Shown here one piece after another: positions 1-5,418 of a stretch of DNA of 6,290 nt (the stretch's first letter is position 1; each line of letters begins with the position of its first letter). The translations under genes were made by a program, and so were the position numbers. This DNA comes from Bacteroidia bacterium (lineage in GTDB: Bacteria > Bacteroidota > Bacteroidia > Flavobacteriales > Flavobacteriaceae): contig JAUIJW010000139.1 in NCBI GenBank assembly GCA_030431085.1, forward strand, positions 1 through 6,290, given 5' to 3'. The notes under the pieces were generated by a model. That model made no database searches. It had not been told where the DNA came from and saw nothing but the letters and a program-made list of their open reading frames with translations.

Positions 1-6
1 AATAAC

Positions 7-396
7 ATGGCAAAGTCAAGTAAAGCAACAAAAAAACGCAAAGTAATTGTAGATGCGATTGGTGAAGCGCATATTACAGCTTCATTCAATAATATTATCA
101 TCTCTTTAACTAACAAAAAAGGTGATGTAATATCATGGTCTAGTGCAGGTAAGCAAGGGTTTAGAGGTTCTAAAAAGAACACACCTTATGCAGCTCAAAC
201 TGCAGCTGAAGATTGTGCTAAAGTAGCACATGAAGCAGGTTTGCGTAAAGTAAAAGTTTATGTTAAAGGACCAGGTAATGGTAGAGAATCTGCTATTAGA
301 ACTTTACATAACAACGGTATTGAAGTTACTGAAATTATTGATGTAACACCAATCCCTCACAATGGTTGTAGACCACCAAAAAGAAGAAGAGTATAA
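7..396 (+). CDS. rpsK: 30S ribosomal protein uS11 (S11)
   Basis: This gene encodes the small-subunit protein uS11, which binds 16S rRNA on the platform of the 30S subunit next to the mRNA exit. The 129-residue length matches the family (E. coli S11 is also 129). The signature KGPGNGRESAIR lies at residues 87-98, with Asn at position 91 where E. coli has Pro. The C-terminus DVTPIPHNGCRPPKRRRV is the most conserved part of the family. Its Asn119-Gly120 pair corresponds to the site that is converted to isoaspartate in E. coli S11; whether that happens here cannot be seen. The ATG at 7 gives the canonical basic N-terminus, so the gene is complete. Only six bases precede it. They contain a TAA at 3-5 that might be the stop of the gene before (rpsM in most genomes), but this cannot be confirmed. 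It is the first gene of the alpha-operon segment here. Confidence 0.98.
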   Translation: MAKSSKATKKRKVIVDAIGEAHITASFNNIIISLTNKKGDVISWSSAGKQGFRGSKKNTPYAAQTAAEDCAKVAHEAGLRKVKVYVKGPGNGRESAIRTLHNNGIEVTEIIDVTPIPHNGCRPPKRRRV

Positions 397-415
397 TTAA
401 TTAATATTTTAACAC

Positions 416-461
416 TAAGGATTTAGATTATCGAAGGAATGCCTTAATTCATAATCCCTTA
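416..461 (+). promoter_or_regulatory. Imperfect hairpin in the rpsD leader, possible ribosomal-protein regulatory element
   Basis: The 76-nt gap between rpsK and rpsD can fold into one nested structure. TAAGG (416-420) pairs with CCTTA (457-461), GATTAT (426-431) with ATAATC (451-456), and AAGG (434-437) with CCTT (442-445) around an AATG loop. A five-base left-side bulge (421-425) separates the first two helices, and an asymmetric internal loop (CG against AATTC) separates the second and third. The structure ends 11 nt before the rpsD ATG and overlaps no coding sequence. The pairing is read directly from the sequence. A regulatory role is inferred: uS4 is a known autoregulator in E. coli (at the start of the alpha operon) and in Bacillus subtilis (on rpsD itself). 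There is no T tract after it, so it does not look like a terminator. Confidence 0.45.
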
Positions 462-472
462 AACAATAAGAA

Positions 473-1078
473 ATGGCAAGATATACAGGACCAAAAACTA
501 AAATCGCGCGTAAGTTTGGTGAACCAATCTTTGGCGATGACAAAGCATTAGAAAAAAGAAATTATCCTCCAGGACAGCATGGTAATGCTAGAAGAAGAGG
601 GAAACAATCTGAATATGCTTTGCAATTAAAAGAAAAGCAAAAAGCAAAATATACCTATGGTATTTTAGAGCGTCAATTCCGTAATTTATTCGAAAGAGCG
701 CAAAGAAGCAAAGGTATTACTGGTGAAGTATTATTACAGTTGTGTGAATCTAGATTAGATAACGTTGTGTACCGTTTAGGTATCTCTACTTCTAGAAGAG
801 GAGCACGTCAATTAGTATCTCACAGACATATTACAGTTAATGGTGAAATTGTAAACATTCCATCTTATTCACTAAAAGCAGGTGATGTAGTGGGTGTTAG
901 AGAAAAATCTAAATCTTTACAAGCCATAGAAAACGCTTTAGCGGCCAAATCAAATGTTTATGAGTGGTTATCTTGGAATTCTGAGGTATTAGAAGGAAGA
1001 TTTGTATCTGTTCCAGAGAGAATTCAAATTCCAGAAAACATTAACGAACAATTTATAGTTGAGTTATACTCTAAATAA
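473..1078 (+). CDS. rpsD: 30S ribosomal protein uS4 (S4), zinc-free form
   Basis: This gene encodes uS4, a primary 16S rRNA-binding protein that starts 30S assembly and lines the mRNA entry tunnel. The protein has 201 residues, within the usual 200-209. The N-terminal S4/S9-type region includes RNYPPGQHG (29-37) and YGILERQFRNLF (62-73). The S4 RNA-binding domain spans about 93-155 and begins SRLDNVVYRLG, with RRGARQLVSHRHITVNG at 108-124. The C-terminus INEQFIVELYSK is typical. The N-terminal region has no cysteine, and Cys91 is the only Cys in its first 150 residues. It therefore lacks the four-Cys zinc site of some S4 proteins (for example Thermus) and belongs to the zinc-independent class. 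The ATG at 473 gives the expected MARY start. The leader is A-rich with no clear Shine-Dalgarno, as is usual in Bacteroidota. rpoA follows after 22 nt. Confidence 0.98.
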   Translation: MARYTGPKTKIARKFGEPIFGDDKALEKRNYPPGQHGNARRRGKQSEYALQLKEKQKAKYTYGILERQFRNLFERAQRSKGITGEVLLQLCESRLDNVVYRLGISTSRRGARQLVSHRHITVNGEIVNIPSYSLKAGDVVGVREKSKSLQAIENALAAKSNVYEWLSWNSEVLEGRFVSVPERIQIPENINEQFIVELYSK

Positions 1079-1100
1079 TTTTTAAAGAAGAATCATACTT

Positions 1101-2093
1101 ATGGCAATATTAAATTTTCAGAAACCAGACAAAGTGTTAATGATTGAATCTACTGATTTTGAAGGTAGATTTGAGTTTAAACCATTAGAACAAGGTTACG
1201 GTTTAACCGTTGGTAACGCTTTAAGAAGAGTTCTGTTATCTTCATTAGAAGGATATGCAATAACGTCTTTAAGAATCGAAGGTGTAGAACATGAGTTTTC
1301 TACTATCAAAGGTGTTGTTGAAGATGTTACCGAAATCATTCTAAATTTAAAACAAGTACGTTTTAAACAACAAATTGAGGAAACGGATAACGAAACTGTT
1401 GTAATTTCTGTAAAAGGACAAGAACAATTAACTGCCGGTGATTTACAAAATTTTATTTCTGGTTTTCAAGTATTAAATCCAGAGTTGATTATTTGTAACA
1501 TGGAGTCTTCTGTAAAATTAGATATGGAAATCACTATTGAAAAAGGTAGAGGTTTTGTGTTGGCAGAAGAAAATAAAAAGGTATCTGCTCCATTAGGCAC
1601 GATCTTTACAGATTCTATTTACACGCCTATCAAAAATGTAAAATATGCGGTAGAAAACTTTCGTGTAGAACAGAAAACAGATTATGAAAAGCTTGTTTTT
1701 GATATCGTAACAGATGGTTCAATTACACCGCAAGATGCATTAACAGAAGCGGCTAAAATATTGATACACCATTTTATGTTGTTCTCTGATGAGAGAATAA
1801 CGCTAGAAGCGGATGAGATAGCAAAAACAGATTCTTATGATGAAGAATCATTACATATGCGTCAATTACTTAAAACTAGATTGATTGATATGGATCTTTC
1901 TGTAAGAGCGCTTAATTGTTTAAAAGCTGCAGAGGTTGATACTTTGGGAGACTTGGTGTCATTTAACAAAAGTGATTTGATGAAGTTTAGAAACTTTGGT
2001 AAAAAATCATTGACAGAGTTAGATGAATTGGTAAACAACAAAGGGTTAACCTTTGGGATGGATTTAACAAAATATAAATTAGATAAAGAGTAA
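1101..2093 (+). CDS. rpoA: DNA-directed RNA polymerase subunit alpha
   Basis: This gene encodes the alpha subunit. Its dimer scaffolds assembly of beta and beta', and its C-terminal domain contacts upstream DNA and activators. The 330-residue length is normal (E. coli 329). The N-terminal dimerisation domain (about 1-235) carries GNALRRVLLSSLEGYAI (38-54) and the EGVEHEFSTIKGVVEDVTEI block at 60-79. An acidic linker around 236-256 leads into the C-terminal domain (about 257-325). There, SVRALNCLKAAEVDTLGDL holds Arg269 and Asn272, equivalent to the DNA-contacting Arg265 and Asn268 of E. coli. The helix-hairpin-helix stretch FRNFGKKSLTEL is also intact. There is no sign of truncation or frameshift. 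Placement between rpsD and rplQ is the near-universal bacterial order, so RNA polymerase and ribosomal-protein synthesis share one transcript. Confidence 0.98.
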   Translation: MAILNFQKPDKVLMIESTDFEGRFEFKPLEQGYGLTVGNALRRVLLSSLEGYAITSLRIEGVEHEFSTIKGVVEDVTEIILNLKQVRFKQQIEETDNETVVISVKGQEQLTAGDLQNFISGFQVLNPELIICNMESSVKLDMEITIEKGRGFVLAEENKKVSAPLGTIFTDSIYTPIKNVKYAVENFRVEQKTDYEKLVFDIVTDGSITPQDALTEAAKILIHHFMLFSDERITLEADEIAKTDSYDEESLHMRQLLKTRLIDMDLSVRALNCLKAAEVDTLGDLVSFNKSDLMKFRNFGKKSLTELDELVNNKGLTFGMDLTKYKLDKE

Positions 2094-2138
2094 TTTTGCT
2101 GTTGTTATTATAGCAAGATCAAAATAGTCAGTTGAAAG

Positions 2139-2651
2139 ATGAGACACGGAAAAAAAATAAATCACTTAAGTAGAAAAACAGCGCACAGAAAGTCGATGTT
2201 AGCCAATATGGCTTGTTCATTAATTGAGCACAAGCGTATTAATACTACTGTAGCAAAGGCGAAGGCACTACGTCAATATGTAGAACCTTTGATTACGAAA
2301 TCTAAGAATGATACTACTCACAATAGAAGAATCGTTTTTAGTAGCTTAAGAAATAAGCATGCAGTTTCAGAATTATTTAGAGATATTTCTGTAAAAGTAG
2401 CAGATAGACCAGGAGGATATGTAAGAATTATTAAACTAGGTAATCGTCAAGGAGATAATGCTGATATGGCTATGATTGAATTGGTAGATTATAACGAAAT
2501 CTACAATCCTAAAGGTAAAAAAGCGAAAAAAGCAACAAGAAGAAGAGGTAAAAAGTCTACCACAAAAGTTGAGGCTCAAGCCAAAGAAGAAGCTGCTCCA
2601 AAAGCAGAAGAAACGAAAAGCGAAGAAAACGAAACAAAAGACGAAGCATAA
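2139..2651 (+). CDS. rplQ: 50S ribosomal protein bL17 (L17) with charged C-terminal extension
   Basis: This gene encodes bL17, a large-subunit protein near the peptide exit tunnel. Residues 1-120 are the conserved core, starting MRHGKKINHLSRKTAHR and including RINTTVAKAKALR (33-45) and DRPGGYVRIIKLGNRQGD (89-106). At 170 residues it is about 43 longer than E. coli L17 (127). The extra part is a C-terminal tail in two blocks: a Lys/Arg-rich stretch (about 125-143, with a TRRRGKK core), then a Glu/Ala/Lys stretch (144-170) ending acidic. The tail has low complexity and is probably disordered. Longer L17 tails are, to my knowledge, common in Bacteroidota, so this is probably lineage-typical and not a fusion. 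The 45-nt gap after rpoA is free of terminators. The gene ends 28 nt before a terminator hairpin and is the last member of the alpha operon here. Confidence 0.97.
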   Translation: MRHGKKINHLSRKTAHRKSMLANMACSLIEHKRINTTVAKAKALRQYVEPLITKSKNDTTHNRRIVFSSLRNKHAVSELFRDISVKVADRPGGYVRIIKLGNRQGDNADMAMIELVDYNEIYNPKGKKAKKATRRRGKKSTTKVEAQAKEEAAPKAEETKSEENETKDEA

Positions 2652-2679
2652 ATATGTGTTTTACAACTTGTTAAATTTT

Positions 2680-2715
2680 AAAAGGATAAGCTATAAAATA
2701 GTTTATCCTTTTTTT
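2680..2715 (+). terminator. Rho-independent terminator after rplQ
   Basis: AAAAGGATAAGCTA (2680-2693) pairs with TAGTTTATCCTTTT (2699-2712): 14 bp with one G-T wobble and a five-base TAAAA loop. The right arm runs into a seven-T tract (2709-2715). It lies 28 nt after the rplQ stop, which fits the end of the ribosomal-protein operon. The stem is rather AT-rich, so termination may be incomplete. That matters because carA starts 23 nt further on with no clear promoter between. Confidence 0.85.
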
Positions 2716-2738
2716 ATACCTAATAAAAATATAGCGCA

Positions 2739-3845
2739 ATGAAATACCAATCAAAAAAAGAAGCCATTTTATTATTAAAAGACGGCACAATTTTTAAAGG
2801 AAAATCTATTGGAATAGAGGGAACGGCAGTTGGAGAAATTTGTTTTAATACCGGTACAACCGGGTATCAAGAAATTTTTACAGACCCTTCATATTTTGGA
2901 CAAATTATGGTAACCACCAATGCACATATTGGTAACTATGGTACCAATCAGAAAGAAGAGGAATCAGATGGCATTAAAATTTCAGGTTTAGTGTGCAAAA
3001 ATTTTAGTTATGATTATTCTAGGGTAGATGCAGATGAGTCTTTACTAACCTATTTTTCCAAGCAAAATTTCGTGGCTATATCTGATATTGATACTCGTGC
3101 TTTAGTTCGTTATATAAGAGATAAAGGAGCTATGAATGCTGTGATTTCTACAGAAACAGATTTGCAGAAATTACAGAAAGAACTAGATAAAATACCTTCA
3201 ATGGAAGGATTAGAATTGGCTTCAAAAGTATCTACTACAGAAGCCTATACTGTTGGTAATGAAAATGCAACGTATAGAATTGCGGCTTTAGATTTAGGAA
3301 TAAAGAGGAATATCATTAATAACTTCGTTCAAAGAGATTGTTTCGTTAAAGTGTTTCCTTTTAATAGCTCTTTCGAGGATTTAGAAGCTTTTAATCCAGA
3401 TGGTTATTTTCTGTCGAACGGCCCAGGTGATCCTACACCACTAAAAGGTGCCCAAGATGTAGCCAATGAAATTATCAAACGAGATTTACCATTATTTGGT
3501 ATTTGCTTAGGTCACCAAGTCATTGCACTGGCAAACGGTATTAAAACCTATAAAATGTTTAACGGGCACAGAGGGATTAATCATCCTGTTAAAAATTTAA
3601 TTACAGGTAAAGGTGAAATCACCTCACAAAACCATGGTTTTGTAGTGGCTAAAGAAGATGTAGATAATCATCCTGATTTTGAAATGACACATCAACATCT
3701 CAACGATAATACTTTGGCAGGTATGCACATTAAAAATAAAAATTGCTTTTCTGTGCAATATCACCCAGAAGCAAGTCCAGGCCCACACGATTCATCTTAC
3801 TTATTCGATCAATTTATTGATAATATGAAGCTTAAAACTGTATAA
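2739..3845 (+). CDS. carA: Carbamoyl-phosphate synthase small (glutaminase) subunit
   Basis: This cytoplasmic subunit hydrolyses glutamine and passes ammonia to the large subunit CarB. Together they make carbamoyl phosphate for pyrimidine and arginine synthesis. The protein has 368 residues, close to the family norm (E. coli 382). The N-terminal CPSase small-chain domain (about 1-150) contains FNTGTTGYQEIFTDPSYFGQI-like signatures from residue 36 and SDIDTRALVRYIRDKG. The class I glutamine amidotransferase domain (about 179-363) has the oxyanion-loop motif SNGPGDP (226-232), the nucleophile Cys256 in GICLGHQ, and His342 and Glu344 in QYHPEASPGPHD. The catalytic triad is therefore complete. 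The ATG at 2739 gives a start in register with the family. No carB is present here, so the partner must be encoded elsewhere. Expression may come partly from readthrough of the upstream terminator, since the 23-nt gap shows no recognisable promoter. Confidence 0.97.
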   Translation: MKYQSKKEAILLLKDGTIFKGKSIGIEGTAVGEICFNTGTTGYQEIFTDPSYFGQIMVTTNAHIGNYGTNQKEEESDGIKISGLVCKNFSYDYSRVDADESLLTYFSKQNFVAISDIDTRALVRYIRDKGAMNAVISTETDLQKLQKELDKIPSMEGLELASKVSTTEAYTVGNENATYRIAALDLGIKRNIINNFVQRDCFVKVFPFNSSFEDLEAFNPDGYFLSNGPGDPTPLKGAQDVANEIIKRDLPLFGICLGHQVIALANGIKTYKMFNGHRGINHPVKNLITGKGEITSQNHGFVVAKEDVDNHPDFEMTHQHLNDNTLAGMHIKNKNCFSVQYHPEASPGPHDSSYLFDQFIDNMKLKTV

Positions 3846-3858
3846 GTATTAAAATAAC

Positions 3859-3874
3859 TTAACATATATGTTAA
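3859..3874. repeat. Perfect 16-bp palindrome between carA and eno
   Basis: TTAACATATATGTTAA reads identically on both strands. It lies 13 nt after the carA stop and five bases before the carA terminator stem. A perfect 16-bp palindrome with no spacer suits a dimeric DNA-binding protein better than an RNA hairpin, which would need to open some central pairs to make a loop. In very AT-rich intergenic DNA, shorter palindromes arise readily by chance, so function is not shown. It lies about 60 bp upstream of the eno -7 element, a position where an activator or repressor could act. Confidence 0.6.
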
Positions 3875-3879
3875 TTCTT

Positions 3880-3912
3880 AAACAAGATGTTAAGAAAGCA
3901 TCTTGTTTGTTT
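3880..3912 (+). terminator. Rho-independent terminator after carA
   Basis: AAACAAGATG (3880-3889) and CATCTTGTTT (3899-3908) form a perfect 10-bp stem with a nine-base loop (TTAAGAAAG). The right arm flows into a T-rich tail, TTTGTTT, interrupted by one G. It lies 34 nt after the carA stop. The tail is weaker than that of the eno terminator. The structure ends about 25 bp before the eno -7 element, so terminator and promoter are tightly packed. Confidence 0.75.
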
Positions 3913-3933
3913 AAAAAATGGTAGTAAAATTAA

Positions 3934-3941
3934 TATCTTTG
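3934..3941 (+). promoter_or_regulatory. Putative eno promoter, Bacteroidota -7 element
   Basis: TATCTTTG matches the Bacteroidota consensus TAnnTTTG at every fixed position. It lies between the carA terminator and the eno ATG, and would place transcription start near 3948 with a leader of about 30 nt. The partner -33 element is less certain. The best candidate is TTTG at 3906-3909, inside the terminator's right arm, with a spacer of 24 nt, slightly longer than the usual range of about 17-23. The assignment rests on the -7 match and the location. Confidence 0.6.
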
Positions 3942-3978
3942 CCACCATTAAAAAAGTAACTTCTTAAAAAAGAAAAAT

Positions 3979-5268
3979 ATGAGTATTATTATTGATGTTC
4001 ACGCAAGACAAATTTTTGATTCTAGAGGGAATCCAACCGTTGAAGTAGATGTAACCACAGAAAATGGTTTTATAGGTAGAGCGGCCGTGCCGTCTGGAGC
4101 ATCAACTGGAGAACACGAAGCTGTTGAATTAAGAGATGGTGGTAATAGCTATATGGGTAAAGGGGTATTAAAGGCTGTTGAAAATGTAAATGATACCATC
4201 GCCAAAGAGCTATTAGGAGTTTCTGTTTTTGAACAAAACGCAATAGATCAATTAATGATTGATTTAGATGGTACACCAAATAAATCTAATCTTGGAGCCA
4301 ATGCCATACTTGGTGTGTCTTTGGCCGTTGCTAAAGCTGCTGCTGCAGAATTGAATGTGCCGTTATATAGGTATGTTGGTGGCGTAAGTGCTAACACACT
4401 GCCAGTGCCAATGATGAATATTGTTAATGGAGGGTCGCATAGTGATGCCCCTATAGCTTTTCAAGAATTTATGGTAATGCCAGTTAAAGCAGATAGCTTC
4501 TCTAAAGCATTGCAAATGGGAACTGAGATTTTTCATCACCTAAAAAAATTGCTACACGATAGAAATTTAAGTACAGCGGTTGGAGATGAAGGTGGTTTTG
4601 CACCAACTTTTGAAGGTACAGAAGATGCTCTAGATACCATTTTACAGGCCATTGATAAGGCTGGTTATAAAGCTGGAGAAGAGATAATGTTGGCATTAGA
4701 CTGTGCTTCTGCAGAATTTTATGAAAATGGTAAATATAATTATGCCAAGTTTGAGGGTGAAGGTGGGGCCATAAGAACAAGTGAAGAGCAAGCAGATTAT
4801 TTAGCTCAATTAGCGGCAAAGTACCCTATTATCTCTATAGAGGACGGTATGGATGAAAATGATTGGGATGGTTGGAAATACCTAACCGAAAAAATAGGAG
4901 ATAAGGTACAATTGGTAGGAGATGATTTATTTGTAACAAACGTAGAAAGATTGTCTCGTGGTATCGAAAATAATATTGCCAATTCTATTTTAATAAAAGT
5001 AAACCAAATAGGTACATTAACAGAAACTATCGCCGCTGTAAATATGGCCCACAATGCTGGTTATACTTCTGTAATGTCTCATCGTTCAGGAGAAACTGAA
5101 GACAATACTATTGCAGATTTAGCAGTAGCGTTAAATACAGGTCAAATTAAAACAGGATCTGCGTCTAGAAGTGATCGTATGGCAAAATATAACCAATTAC
5201 TAAGAATAGAAGAAGATTTAAATACAATTGGATACTACCCACAATTTAATGCTTTTAAAGTAAAATAA
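3979..5268 (+). CDS. eno: Enolase (phosphopyruvate hydratase)
   Basis: Enolase interconverts 2-phosphoglycerate and phosphoenolpyruvate in glycolysis and gluconeogenesis; it is cytoplasmic and magnesium-dependent. The protein has 429 residues (E. coli 432). The N-terminal domain has DSRGNPTVE (14-22) and the mobile active-site loop SGASTGEHEAVELRDGG (39-55). In the TIM barrel, Glu204 lies in GDEGGFAP and the magnesium ligands are Asp241 (ALDCAS), Glu288 (IEDGMDENDW) and Asp315 (VGDDLFVTN). Lys340, the catalytic base, lies in ILIKVNQIGTLTET. His368 (SHRSGETED) and Lys391 (IKTGSASRSD) complete the active site. All key residues are present, so the enzyme should be active. It appears to be its own transcription unit, with a -7 element upstream and a strong terminator downstream. 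Open frames on the opposite strand inside it are leucine-rich shadows without support. Confidence 0.98.
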   Translation: MSIIIDVHARQIFDSRGNPTVEVDVTTENGFIGRAAVPSGASTGEHEAVELRDGGNSYMGKGVLKAVENVNDTIAKELLGVSVFEQNAIDQLMIDLDGTPNKSNLGANAILGVSLAVAKAAAAELNVPLYRYVGGVSANTLPVPMMNIVNGGSHSDAPIAFQEFMVMPVKADSFSKALQMGTEIFHHLKKLLHDRNLSTAVGDEGGFAPTFEGTEDALDTILQAIDKAGYKAGEEIMLALDCASAEFYENGKYNYAKFEGEGGAIRTSEEQADYLAQLAAKYPIISIEDGMDENDWDGWKYLTEKIGDKVQLVGDDLFVTNVERLSRGIENNIANSILIKVNQIGTLTETIAAVNMAHNAGYTSVMSHRSGETEDNTIADLAVALNTGQIKTGSASRSDRMAKYNQLLRIEEDLNTIGYYPQFNAFKVK

Positions 5269-5282
5269 TTTAAAACAAAATA

Positions 5283-5323
5283 TTTATAAAAAAAGTCGGG
5301 ATTTACCCGACTTTTTTTATAAA
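5283..5323. terminator. Strong symmetrical rho-independent terminator after eno
   Basis: A perfect 18-bp inverted repeat (5283-5300 and 5306-5323) surrounds a five-base loop, ATTTA. The core is GTCGGG/CCCGAC, flanked by seven A on the left and seven T on the right. The A/T tracts mirror each other, so the same hairpin would have a T tract on either strand and could terminate in both directions. All genes here are on the + strand, so its evident job is to end the eno transcript, starting 14 nt after the stop. It has the strongest GC core and cleanest T tract of the three terminators. Confidence 0.93.
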
Positions 5324-5363
5324 AGATCTATCAAAATTACTTAATAAATTAAAGGTTATTTCG

Positions 5364-5371
5364 TAAATTCG
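5364..5371 (+). promoter_or_regulatory. Possible gltA promoter, degenerate -7 element
   Basis: TAAATTCG matches the Bacteroidota -7 consensus TAnnTTTG except for C in place of the third T. It lies 40 bp after the eno terminator and would give a start near 5378 and an A/T-rich leader of about 40 nt before the citrate synthase ATG. I see no good TTG -33 element at the right spacing, so this is the best candidate in the 95-nt gap and not a firm call. Confidence 0.35.
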
Positions 5372-5418
5372 TGGACTCTCAAATAATTATACATAAAATA
5401 AAAATAGATTATAAATAA

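Noticed and set aside
87..91. Asn in place of Pro in the uS11 GPGxGRE motif at residue 91 (bases 277-279), considered as an unusual substitution
   Set aside because: The coordinates given here are residue numbers. I believe GPGNGRE is common in Bacteroidota uS11, and the surrounding motif is intact, so it is lineage variation.
473..730. Absence of N-terminal zinc-ligand cysteines in uS4, considered as loss of a key site
   Set aside because: Zinc-free S4 proteins are a well-known normal class, and the rest of the domain is canonical, so this is not a defect.
2096..2116. Small hairpin TTGCT/AGCAA in the rpoA-rplQ gap
   Set aside because: Only five pairs around an 11-base loop and no T tract, so it is too weak to call a terminator or regulatory element.
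4070..4279. Minus-strand open frame of 69 codons inside eno
   Set aside because: It lies wholly within enolase on the opposite strand, has a Leu/His/Gln-rich composition typical of an antisense shadow, and shows no recognisable domain.
4502..4819. Minus-strand open frame of 105 codons inside eno
   Set aside because: It is antisense to conserved enolase catalytic motifs. Its Leu/His/Gln/Pro-rich composition reflects reverse-complemented enolase codons and matches no known family.
4806..5054. Minus-strand open frame of 82 codons inside eno
   Set aside because: It is fully antisense to the enolase metal-binding and Lys340 region. The hydrophobic look comes from reading conserved sense codons backwards.
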